The notes under the pieces are model-generated. The model saw only the letters and a program-made list of their open reading frames with translations. It had not been told where the DNA came from and did no database searches. A stretch of 7,540 nucleotides of DNA, from the NCBI GenBank assembly GCA_934130975.1, contig CAKOYU010000033.1, positions 1-7,540 on the forward strand, in the 5' to 3' direction. The position numbers were made by a program, and so were the translations under genes. The DNA comes from an uncultured Clostridia bacterium. GTDB taxonomy: Bacteria > Bacillota > Clostridia > TANB77 > CAG-508. Below, in pieces: positions 1-5,938 of this stretch. Every line of letters starts with the position of its first letter. Position 1 is the first letter of the stretch.

Positions 1-67
1 AATACAAAAACAATTAATTTTTTATTAAATTTATTTCATTTACTAATATAATTTCTTATACAAATTA

Positions 68-190
68 CTATTTTTCTTTTTTATATCTCAAAAGCAGATA
101 ATTATCTGTCCTAAAAGATTCCTTTATAACTTTGCAAGGATTTCCAACAGCCAAATTATTTGACGGAATGTCTTTAATTATTAGACATTT
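68..190 (-). pseudogene. 3' remnant of a sugar O-acetyltransferase gene
   Basis: The minus strand reads KCLIIKDIPSNNLAVGNPCK, then VIKESF and a tail ending in YKKEK before a TAG stop at 68-70. The block KDIPSN-x-x-AVGNPCKVIK is the standard C-terminal end of hexapeptide-repeat (left-handed beta-helix) acetyltransferases, and it matches the C-terminus of the intact acetyltransferase at 5369-5923 almost residue for residue. Everything upstream is missing: the N-terminal Mac region, the catalytic His and the hexapeptide coils are not found in any frame, and an in-frame TAG at 191-193 closes the fragment. About 40 residues remain of a family usually near 185. The tail after the shared block differs from the intact copy, so it is more likely a relic of a related paralogue than a fresh duplicate. 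No function is expected. Confidence 0.
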
Positions 191-265
191 CTATTCCGAA
201 AAAATCAAATTTTTCAAACAATTCGTAATAACATTATCTGCTTCTAATATCTCTTCTTTATTCAC
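191..265 (-). other. 24-codon GTG-start ORF, possibly part of the same relic
   Basis: A GTG at 263-265 lies 7 nt after AAAGGA (minus strand, 273-278) and 20 nt downstream of the stop of the hydrolase gene at 286-918. It opens a short ORF, VNKEEILEADNVITNCLKNL then IFSE, ending at TAG 191-193. The next in-frame segment is the acetyltransferase relic, so a single stop separates the two. An ATG one base away is followed at once by TGA, so GTG is the only usable start. The peptide weakly resembles the N-terminus of translation initiation factor IF-1 (K-E-[ED]-[IV]...L-x-N-x-[MI]-F), but the match is short and could be chance. It may be a chimaeric gene relic or a real small peptide. Confidence 0.
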
Positions 266-285
266 ATCTCAATCCTTTATTTCTA

Positions 286-918
286 TTATTTCATTAAAAC
301 TACGCCATTTATTATTGGATTTAATAGTTCAACAAAATTTATTGCATCTTGTTCTGTTCCAACTACACTACCATAATGAATTGGTACTGCTACTTGTGGC
401 TTTATTTCATTTATTAATTGTGCTGCCTCTTTATAGTCCATTGTATAAGTTCCCCCAACAGGAACAAACGCAACATCACACTTTGCTTTTCTATTTTCTT
501 CTGTAATGTCTGTATCTCCTGCAACATAGTATCTAATACCATCTAATGTAATAATATAACCTACCCAACTATTTTCTTTTGGATGAAATTTCTTATTTAC
601 ATTATATGATGGTATTGTTTCAAATTCAATTCCTTGTACCACATATTTCTCATTAGGCTTTACTACAAGAATTGAATTTTTGTCTATTCCCTTTTTTAAT
701 AATTTCGTTATCATTTCTTCTGGTATTACAATAGTTGTATTTTTATTTATAACTTTATCTATATCTTCTTCTGAATAGTGGTCATAATGATCATGTGTTA
801 TAAAAATAATATCTGCATCATTATAATTTTTTTCAATTTTAAATGGATCTATATAAATTATTTTATTTTTGTTTATTCTTATACTACTATGGCATAAAAC
901 TTCTATATTATCTAACAT
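286..918 (-). CDS. UlaG-like metallo-beta-lactamase-fold hydrolase
   Basis: A 210-residue cytoplasmic protein with no signal peptide or membrane helix. The dinuclear metal-site motif is H42-D-H44-Y-D46-H47, with further likely ligands D135 in VAGDTD and H181 in VPIHYGS. H10 in the N-terminal CHSSI stretch and H112 in the FHPK segment are typical of the UlaG/YtkL-like branch (PF13483/PF12706 type), as are the WVGYII and PVGGTYTMD blocks. All expected metal residues are present and the length is normal, so it should be an active hydrolase. Members act on phosphodiesters, lactones or other esters; the substrate cannot be told here. The ATG at 916-918 follows AAGGAGGG at good spacing. It has its own likely promoter in the gap to the gene upstream (998-1792) and so need not be in one operon with it. 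Confidence 0.
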   Translation of the reverse strand: MLDNIEVLCHSSIRINKNKIIYIDPFKIEKNYNDADIIFITHDHYDHYSEEDIDKVINKNTTIVIPEEMITKLLKKGIDKNSILVVKPNEKYVVQGIEFETIPSYNVNKKFHPKENSWVGYIITLDGIRYYVAGDTDITEENRKAKCDVAFVPVGGTYTMDYKEAAQLINEIKPQVAVPIHYGSVVGTEQDAINFVELLNPIINGVVLMK

Positions 919-947
919 AATACCCTCCTTAACTTTTATATATTTGA

Positions 948-977
948 ATTATAACACAAAAATTCTTAATATAGCAA
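948..977 (-). promoter_or_regulatory. Probable promoter of the UlaG-like hydrolase gene
   Basis: Minus strand: -35 TTGCTA (972-977), 18 bp spacer, perfect -10 TATAAT (948-953). The start of transcription would fall near 941, giving a leader of about 23 nt that carries the AAGGAGGG site. The -35 matches the consensus at four of six positions. Confidence 0.
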
Positions 978-997
978 GAAAACAAAAAAATTACACT

Positions 998-1792
998 CTA
1001 ATTTTGTGAAAAGAACATTCCTGATGTCATATCCAAATAATTTAATCCACTATATTCTGGATACTGTGCTTTTACTTTATTTTCGAAATCACTTGCATCT
1101 TTACTTTCTTTTGCAATTTTCTTTAACTCTTCAAGATAAGCAATCTTTGTATCAACATCTTTTAATGTTTCTGGTGTGTAATGACTTGACAATACTAAAT
1201 TATATCCATTTTCCTTATATCTTTTTAATTGTTCAATAATTGCATTTGCATGACCTTCCCCTGCAACTATTGAATGGCAATCATGTCCTAACATGTGTGT
1301 ATATACACATCCGATTTGTGGAAATTCTATTTCAATGTTTTCTTCGTGGTATGTTATTTTTAATTCAAAGCCTCCAATATTAACATTTTCATCTTTCAAT
1401 ACATCTGTTATTTCATGAAATTCTTTTGCAAATGCTCCATTAAATGATTTTTCAAATCCAGTAACCAAATTGTGTATTGTACCTTCTTTCATTGATTTTA
1501 TTGTACCTTCTGAAGCATAACCTTTTACATCTTTTAGTATTATTCCTCCATTTGGATGATCAGAAAATACTTTTCCTACTATATTTTTATTTAATCCTTT
1601 TACATATTCTTCAAATTCTTCTAAATTATCATAAAATGCAGGGAATTCTACCAATAATACATTTTCATCATTTTCTAATATATAACTTTCATCATTCATC
1701 AAGTCATTTGTTTGATAACAATGTAATTTTATATCTCCAAAATCATAAATATCTATAAATCCTTTTTTTAAATTAACTTTTGAAATTTCCAT
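998..1792 (-). CDS. Metallo-beta-lactamase-fold-like protein with degenerate metal site
   Basis: A 264-residue soluble protein. The layout follows the MBL fold: an N-terminal strand region, MNDESYILENDENVLLVEFP (32-51) where MBL enzymes have the 'Yli...vLID' strands, then SDHPNGG (77-83) where they have T-H-x-H-x-D-H-x-G-G, a later YTHMLGHDCHSIVAGEGH (164-181) in the place of the D-containing metal loop, and VLSSHYTPE (200-208) in the place of the 'lpgHg' loop. The HxHxDH motif has collapsed to one His (H79), yet H166, H170, C172, H173, H181 and H204 remain, so a changed metal or ligand site is possible. Fold assignment is by eye and moderately sure. ATG 1790-1792 follows AAGGAGTG at good spacing. 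The gene is divergent from an HxlR regulator, whose candidate operators overlap its promoter, so it is probably the regulated target. Function unknown; a plain MBL hydrolase is less likely because the motif is broken. Confidence 0.
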   Translation of the reverse strand: MEISKVNLKKGFIDIYDFGDIKLHCYQTNDLMNDESYILENDENVLLVEFPAFYDNLEEFEEYVKGLNKNIVGKVFSDHPNGGIILKDVKGYASEGTIKSMKEGTIHNLVTGFEKSFNGAFAKEFHEITDVLKDENVNIGGFELKITYHEENIEIEFPQIGCVYTHMLGHDCHSIVAGEGHANAIIEQLKRYKENGYNLVLSSHYTPETLKDVDTKIAYLEELKKIAKESKDASDFENKVKAQYPEYSGLNYLDMTSGMFFSQN

Positions 1793-1855
1793 TTTTATAC
1801 ACTCCTTATTTTTTTATTAAATTTAGTAGCTACTTTATTTTTAATTTCTGTAATT

Positions 1856-1884
1856 ATTTTACTTTCTGTTTTCTGTTTTGTAAA
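1856..1884 (-). promoter_or_regulatory. Promoter of the degenerate MBL-like gene
   Basis: Minus strand: -35 TTTACA (1879-1884), exactly 17 bp, -10 TAAAAT (1856-1861). Transcription would start near 1849 and run through the AAGGAGTG site before the ATG at 1790-1792. The -35 box overlaps one arm of the dyad at 1882-1895. Confidence 0.
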
Positions 1885-1923
1885 GTAGGCACTTTTTTGT
1901 TTCATAGTTACCTAAAAGTAACT
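1882..1923. promoter_or_regulatory. Candidate HxlR operators (two dyads)
   Basis: Two inverted repeats lie 26 bp centre to centre: AAAGT-aggc-ACTTT (1882-1895) and AGTTAC-ctaaaa-GTAACT (1906-1923), both perfect in their arms. The first overlaps the -35 box of the minus-strand gene, the second lies just upstream. HxlR proteins bind as dimers to short dyads with AGTA/TACT- or GTAAC-like half-sites, usually at the divergent target promoter. The position fits control of the 998-1792 gene by the regulator at 2089-2376. The HxlR gene's own promoter is more than 100 bp away, so self-regulation through these sites is less likely. Binding is inferred, not shown. Confidence 0.
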
Positions 1924-2033
1924 TTTTAGTATTTTAGTGCTTTATGAGATGTAAATTTTTTTATCACACATGCTATTCTTTTTGAATATTATATCCAAAT
2001 TGACACTATTATTGATTTTATTGTTCTATATTG

Positions 2034-2062
2034 TTTACATCAAACTCATATTTTGTTATAAT
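2034..2062 (+). promoter_or_regulatory. Promoter of the HxlR regulator gene
   Basis: Plus strand: -35 TTTACA (2034-2039), exactly 17 bp, perfect -10 TATAAT (2057-2062). The predicted start near 2069 leaves a leader of about 20 nt with GGAG at 2075-2078 and a 10-nt gap to the ATG at 2089. Confidence 0.
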
Positions 2063-2088
2063 TCCATAGAGATTGGAGTTGATTTATA

Positions 2089-2376
2089 ATGAAACAAGAA
2101 TTATCTGTTTGCCCTGTTGAAATTACAATGGGGCTCATTGGTGATAAATGGAAAATTTTAATTATTAGAGATTTATTAACTGGAACCAAAAGATTTGGAG
2201 AACTTCGCAAGTCACTCACAGGTATTAGCCAAAAAGTTCTCACTAATAATTTAAGAGATATGGAAAAGTCAGGATTAGTCCATCGTGAAGTTTTTGCTGA
2301 AGTTCCTCCTAGAGTTGAATATTCTCTTACTGATACTGGTTGGAGTTTAAAATCTGTTTTAGATTCTATGGTTTAA
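2089..2376 (+). CDS. HxlR-family winged-helix transcriptional regulator, C-terminally short
   Basis: A 95-residue DNA-binding protein of the HxlR/YodB/HypR family. Visible family landmarks are C8 in CPVE (the conserved, often redox- or electrophile-sensing Cys), IGDKWKILIIRDLL (17-30), RFGELRKSLTGISQKVLTNN (the helix-turn-helix, about 35-54), LRDMEKSGLVHREVF and the wing VPPRVEYSLTDTG. The TAA at 2374-2376 is followed in the same frame by WGNNYREKQK and TAG (2407-2409). W-G-x-x-Y is what HxlR proteins normally carry in the C-terminal dimerisation helix, so the stop looks like a recent nonsense change (for instance GAA to TAA) that removes about 11 residues. The protein may still fold and bind. 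It is the only plus-strand gene here and is divergent from the MBL-like gene, its likely target. Confidence 0.
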   Translation: MKQELSVCPVEITMGLIGDKWKILIIRDLLTGTKRFGELRKSLTGISQKVLTNNLRDMEKSGLVHREVFAEVPPRVEYSLTDTGWSLKSVLDSMV

Positions 2377-2400
2377 TGGGGAAATAATTATCGTGAAAAG

Positions 2401-2439
2401 CAAAAATAGCAGTATATAAACCTGCTATTTTTGTTTTTT
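2401..2439 (+). terminator. Strong intrinsic terminator between converging genes
   Basis: A perfect 12-bp stem, CAAAAATAGCAG (2401-2412) with CTGCTATTTTTG (2422-2433), a 9-nt loop and six T's at 2434-2439. It ends the HxlR transcript. It is also 25 nt past the end of the converging ATPase gene, where the minus-strand copy is followed by CTTTTC, so it may work in both directions. The 5' arm contains the TAG that would end the HxlR readthrough extension. Confidence 0.
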
Positions 2440-2457
2440 ACTCTGTTTACATAGAAA

Positions 2458-4776
2458 TTAACACTTTTTTCTACTTTTTCCAAATTTATCTAATACTAAT
2501 GTAATCCACCTAATTACAGAAAACTCTGCTATTGCAAATAGTGTTACAAGCGCTGCAGCTCGTCCTGATATTGCTTTTATTGCAAAAAAGTCTGGCATAA
2601 TATTAATCGTTAAAAGGATTCCAAGAATGCACAATGCCATTACACTTGACCTGTATTTATTTAGAGGTCTAATAATCTTATATAAAATCAAAAATCCTCC
2701 TGTAAAGAACAAATAACTACAAGCTGTTGTTATTTCTTGTCCACCTACATTAAATAATACAGAAAACCTAACCATAGCTACAATTACTAAAAATGATGTT
2801 ATTGCAGCAGGAAGTGAATTTTTAAACACTTTTCTTAAAAAATTACCATTTTGTTGTTTCTTTTGATTTTCTTCAAATGTCAATAAAAATGCAGGTATTC
2901 CAATCGTAAATGCACTACCTAATGATACTTGATTCGGCTCTAATGGATATTGCATTGCAAAAACTATTGAATATATAGAAAGCAACAAAGAAAATATATT
3001 TTTATATGTAAATAATGAGGCTGATCTTGTTATATTATTAATATTTTTTCTTCCTTCATGAACTATATCTCTCATTTTACCAAAATCAGAATCAAGTAAT
3101 ACAACTTGTGCTGTTTCTCTAGCTGCATCTGCTCCAGACCCAATAGCAATTGAACAATCAGACTCCTTCATTGCTAAAATATCATTTACTCCATCTCCTG
3201 TCATTGCTACTTTTAAGCCTAATTCTTTTAAAGCTTGAATTATTTGTTTCTTCTGTTCAGGATTTACTCTTCCAAAAATATTATATTTTTTTACTGCCCT
3301 TTTTATATCTTCATAACATTCTAATTCTCTACAGTCAACATATTTTTCATATCCTTTTATTCCTGCTTGCTTTGCAATTGATGATACTGTAGTTGGATTA
3401 TCTCCTGATATAACCCTAATTTTAACATTTCTATTGTTAAAAAATCCAAAAATTTCTTTTGCGTTTTTTCTTATCTCATTTTTCAAACTTATAAATAAAA
3501 TAGGAATATTCTCTTCATTCTCTTCTTTAACAAAAGCTAATACTCTTTCTCCATTTTGTGCCTTCTTATTAATCAGATTTTCAAATTCTTTATCTAATAA
3601 TATTTCAGGAGCTCCTAATTTGTATGTCAAATTTTCATTAATTTTAATAAATGAAAATTTATTTTTAGAATTAAAGTTTTCTTTATTTATGTTTGATAGC
3701 TTTTCATAAGAAATTCCATCTAACTGTTTCTTTATAGCATCCATTGTTATATTGTTATCATCTATTGTATTAATATATTTAGCTAAAATTTCCAGTTTTG
3801 AGTTTTTTCTATCTAAAATAAAACTATTTTCTTTCTCATCAAATATATCTAACACTTTCATTTTATTATTGGTAATTGTCCCTGTTTTATCAACACACAA
3901 TACATCAACTCTTGCAAGACTTTCAATGCTTTTCATATCATGCAAAATAATATTTTTTTTAGCAAGTTTTCCAGCACTTATTGCTAGTGCAACAGTTGTT
4001 AATAAATATAAGCCTTCTGGTATCATTCCAATTAATGCCGATACCATTGAATTAACACTTTCTGTATAAGTATTTCCATTCACAGTATAAGATTCCCAAA
4101 ATAATAATAATCCAATTGGAATTATGACTATTCCTGCAAATTTAACAATGCTGTCAATTGCTGAAATCATTTCAGACTTTGTTTCTTTAATTTTCTTTGA
4201 GTCCTTCATTATTTTTGCTGAAAAAGAATTGTCTCCTACATTGGTAAGCTTTACTACTGCCTTTCCTGATATAACAAAACTTCCAGACATAAGACTAGAA
4301 TTTGTATTTTTCTCAATTTCATCCTGCTCACCAGTTAATAGTGATTCATTTACATACATTTTTCCTGAAACTACTACCGCATCAGCTGGTATTTGATTTC
4401 CAGCCTCTAAAATCACATAATCTCCTTCAACAAGATTATCAGAACTTATTTTTTCTTTTTTACCATCTCTAATTACTATATAATCGTTTTTATCAAGTAA
4501 TGATAATTTGTCTAATGTGATTTTCGATTTTATTTGTTGAAAAATTCCAATCAAAATATTTATTGTTATAATAATCAAAAATGTTAAATTTCTATATGAT
4601 TGTGATGTAATAAGTAACATTGCTAATATTAGAAAAATCAAATTGAAATATGTAAATATATTTTTACTTATTATTTTTAAAATACTTTCATTTGCTTTGA
4701 TTTTTATTTTATTTGTTTTTCCTTGTTTTATTTTTTCTTCTATTTCTTTTTGTGTTAAACCTTTTAATTCTTCCAT
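2458..4776 (-). CDS. Exp7/CtpE-like P-type cation-transporting ATPase
   Basis: A complete 772-residue P-type ATPase. In order: an N-terminal cytoplasmic tail, helices M1-M2 (about 39-57 and 64-80), actuator domain with TGEQ (148-151; TGES in most relatives, catalytic E150 kept), M3-M4 (about 210-228 and 243-268) with PEGL (253-256), phosphorylation site DKTGT (D296), a short nucleotide-binding domain with KLGAPE (386-391), SGDNP (457-461), hinge TGDGVND (526-532), and six C-terminal helices from about 588 to 760. The MIPEGLYLLTTVALA stretch in M4 and the small N-domain place it with S. pneumoniae Exp7 and mycobacterial CtpE, for which calcium transport has been reported for CtpE; the CPx motif of heavy-metal pumps is absent. 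The ion is inferred, most likely Ca2+ or another hard cation. No in-frame ATG, GTG or TTG lies in the 30 nt before the ATG at 4774-4776, and an AGGAAGG sits about 20 nt upstream, too far to be an ordinary SD. Confidence 0.
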   Translation of the reverse strand: MEELKGLTQKEIEEKIKQGKTNKIKIKANESILKIISKNIFTYFNLIFLILAMLLITSQSYRNLTFLIIITINILIGIFQQIKSKITLDKLSLLDKNDYIVIRDGKKEKISSDNLVEGDYVILEAGNQIPADAVVVSGKMYVNESLLTGEQDEIEKNTNSSLMSGSFVISGKAVVKLTNVGDNSFSAKIMKDSKKIKETKSEMISAIDSIVKFAGIVIIPIGLLLFWESYTVNGNTYTESVNSMVSALIGMIPEGLYLLTTVALAISAGKLAKKNIILHDMKSIESLARVDVLCVDKTGTITNNKMKVLDIFDEKENSFILDRKNSKLEILAKYINTIDDNNITMDAIKKQLDGISYEKLSNINKENFNSKNKFSFIKINENLTYKLGAPEILLDKEFENLINKKAQNGERVLAFVKEENEENIPILFISLKNEIRKNAKEIFGFFNNRNVKIRVISGDNPTTVSSIAKQAGIKGYEKYVDCRELECYEDIKRAVKKYNIFGRVNPEQKKQIIQALKELGLKVAMTGDGVNDILAMKESDCSIAIGSGADAARETAQVVLLDSDFGKMRDIVHEGRKNINNITRSASLFTYKNIFSLLLSIYSIVFAMQYPLEPNQVSLGSAFTIGIPAFLLTFEENQKKQQNGNFLRKVFKNSLPAAITSFLVIVAMVRFSVLFNVGGQEITTACSYLFFTGGFLILYKIIRPLNKYRSSVMALCILGILLTINIMPDFFAIKAISGRAAALVTLFAIAEFSVIRWITLVLDKFGKSRKKC

Positions 4777-4813
4777 AACTTTATTTCTTTTCTTATACCT
4801 TCCTATTTATATT

Positions 4814-4844
4814 GTTTCAGAAAATAACAAATACTTTCTGAAAC
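4814..4844. repeat. Dyad in the ATPase leader
   Basis: A perfect inverted repeat, GTTTCAGAAA (4814-4823) and TTTCTGAAAC (4835-4844), with an 11-nt loop. It lies 38 bp upstream of the ATPase start codon, inside the leader expected from the promoter at 4889-4917. Each arm is itself a near-palindrome (TTTC-n-GAAA). It has no U-run on the minus strand, so it is not a plain terminator. It may be an mRNA hairpin or paired protein-binding sites; nothing here decides which. Confidence 0.
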
Positions 4845-4865
4845 TTTCTATGCAATATGTAGCAA

Positions 4866-4912
4866 AATAGTTCTATTCCGTACTTTTCATTTTAGTACGA
4901 AACAGAACTATT
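4866..4912. promoter_or_regulatory. Long dyad over the ATPase promoter, candidate operator
   Basis: Arms 4866-4884 and 4894-4912 pair over 19 positions around a 9-nt centre, with only two mismatches; read as minus-strand RNA both mismatches become G-U pairs. The minus-strand arms contain AGTTCTGTTTCGTACT and AGTACGGAATAGAACT. One arm fills the spacer between -35 and -10 and the other starts near the transcription start, the classical place for a repressor operator. It could instead serve as a terminator for the pseudogene ending at 4949, but only TTTT follows it on the minus strand. No obvious regulator gene lies beside it. Confidence 0.
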
Positions 4913-4917
4913 GTCAA
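4889..4917 (-). promoter_or_regulatory. Promoter of the P-type ATPase gene
   Basis: Minus strand: perfect -35 TTGACA (4912-4917), exactly 17 bp, -10 TAAAAT (4889-4894). Transcription would start near 4882, giving a leader of roughly 105 nt that includes the second hairpin at 4814-4844. Confidence 0.
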
Positions 4918-4948
4918 TCCTTTTATATTGTTATACTTTTTATTATAA

Positions 4949-5336
4949 TTACTTTTTATAAAAATGAAAATCACAACAATCTTTGCCATAACCCAAAGTT
5001 TTCGTTCTAGAAAAACCTAATTTTTTAAGTCCTCCATATGTCACATCATCAACATCACAAAATAAATGGCATAGCTCTTCACAACCGTTTTCTACACATG
5101 CGGTATGCCAAAGACATTTTTTCATTGTCACATCAAAATAATCTTTACCATGATTTTGCACACTTTCCCACAAGTGTTTGAATAAGTGTTTTTCTTTGAT
5201 TTTCTGATTTGTTTGTTATATTTTGTATAAGTTCATTAAGCTTTATTTCTTGCTTGTCAAACACTTTCTTGCCTTTCTCACCACCATATTGTTCGATTAA
5301 AAATGCTTTTATCTGCTTTTGTTGTTTAATTTTCAT
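4949..5336 (-). pseudogene. Internally deleted L-2-amino-thiazoline-4-carboxylic acid hydrolase-like gene
   Basis: Two overlapping reading frames together make one broken gene. The 5' part (start ATG 5334-5336, after GGAGG 10 nt upstream) encodes an N-terminus with KSENQRKTLIQTL, then shifts frame and would stop at 5145. The 3' part, in another frame to TAA at 4949-4951, encodes WESVQNHGKDYFDVTMKKC, LWHTACVENGCEELC, HLFCDVDD, KKLGFSRTKTLGYG and CCDFHFYKK, the Cys-rich C-terminal signature of the ATC-hydrolase-like family (PF14196 type). As I recall the family, a stretch of perhaps 60-80 residues normally lies between these parts, so the lesion is an internal deletion that also changed frame, close to a short repeat (ACACTT twice). 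No start with an SD serves the 3' part. It sits 32 nt after the acetyltransferase gene and was probably the last gene of that operon. The name reflects family annotation; the intact enzyme's true substrate is uncertain. Confidence 0.
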
Positions 5337-5368
5337 AATTATAATACCTCCAATTATTATTACTTTTA

Positions 5369-5923
5369 TTATATCTTTTTTATAACTTTACAAGGATTTC
5401 CTACAGCTACAACGTTTGATGGAATATCTTTATTTACAACACTTCCTGCTCCTATTACAACATTATCTCCAATAGTCACTCCTGGAAGTACAATTACATT
5501 TCCTCCAATCCATACATTGTTTCCTATTTTGATTGGCTTTGCATATTCTAATCCTTTATTTCTAGTTTCATAATCTAAAGGATGTCCAGCTGTATAAAAA
5601 CCACAATTAGGTGCAACAAACACATTGTCTCCAAACTCTACTTTTGCGCCATCTAATATTGTACAATTATGATTCATATAAAAATTTTCTCCAACAAAAA
5701 TGTTATAACCATAATCACACCAAAAATTCTGTTCAACTATTATCTGATCTCCGGTTTCTCCCAATAGTTCTTTTATTATTTTGTCTTTGCTTTCAAAATC
5801 TGATGGTTTTAGATTATTATATTCAAAACAAATATCTTTGGCTTTATACCTGTCTTTTATTAATTCTTTATCATAATTAGCATCATATAATTCCCCTGCT
5901 AACATTTTATCTTTTTCTGACAT
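5369..5923 (-). CDS. Maltose/galactoside-type sugar O-acetyltransferase
   Basis: A complete 184-residue cytoplasmic enzyme expected to move an acetyl group from acetyl-CoA to a sugar hydroxyl, as Maa and LacA do. The N-terminal Mac domain (about 4-58; KMLAGELYDANYDKEL) is followed by left-handed beta-helix hexapeptide repeats (about 72-165), the catalytic H114 in YTAGHPLD, the insertion loop RNKGLEYAKPI, WIGGNVIVLPGVTIGDN and the C-terminal KDIPSNVVAVGNPCKVIK. Length and landmarks are standard, so it should be active as a trimer; the acceptor sugar cannot be told. ATG 5921-5923 follows AGGAGAG, which comes directly after the stop of the phosphatase gene (15-nt gap), so the two are probably co-transcribed. 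Related transferases often act as general acetyl detoxifiers or on cell-surface sugars. Confidence 0.
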   Translation of the reverse strand: MSEKDKMLAGELYDANYDKELIKDRYKAKDICFEYNNLKPSDFESKDKIIKELLGETGDQIIVEQNFWCDYGYNIFVGENFYMNHNCTILDGAKVEFGDNVFVAPNCGFYTAGHPLDYETRNKGLEYAKPIKIGNNVWIGGNVIVLPGVTIGDNVVIGAGSVVNKDIPSNVVAVGNPCKVIKKI

Positions 5924-5938
5924 AATTTTTCTCTCCTA

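Noticed and set aside
1477..1758. Long plus-strand ORFs across the minus-strand genes (also for example 132-506, 3150-3392, 4124-4396, 5611-5880)
   Set aside because: They are antisense shadows rich in Leu, Ile, Phe and Ser, lack SD sites and have no recognisable domains, while the minus-strand proteins have clear family motifs.
2000..2030. TTGACA at 2000-2005 as the HxlR promoter
   Set aside because: The best -10 at 17-19 bp is poor (TTCTAT or TCTATA), while TTTACA-17-TATAAT just downstream is far better.
2374..2376. Programmed readthrough or stop-codon recoding in the HxlR gene
   Set aside because: No recoding signal is seen, the extension is short, and the hairpin over its end is an ordinary terminator. 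A nonsense change is simpler.
4799..4804. AGGAAGG upstream of the ATPase as evidence for an earlier start codon
   Set aside because: No in-frame ATG, GTG or TTG lies between it and the ATG at 4774-4776, so the start is kept.
4949..5173. The 3' part of the ATC-hydrolase-like region as a separate gene
   Set aside because: Its only upstream start is a TTG without an SD, and it is plainly the C-terminal half of the family whose N-terminal half lies just upstream in another frame.
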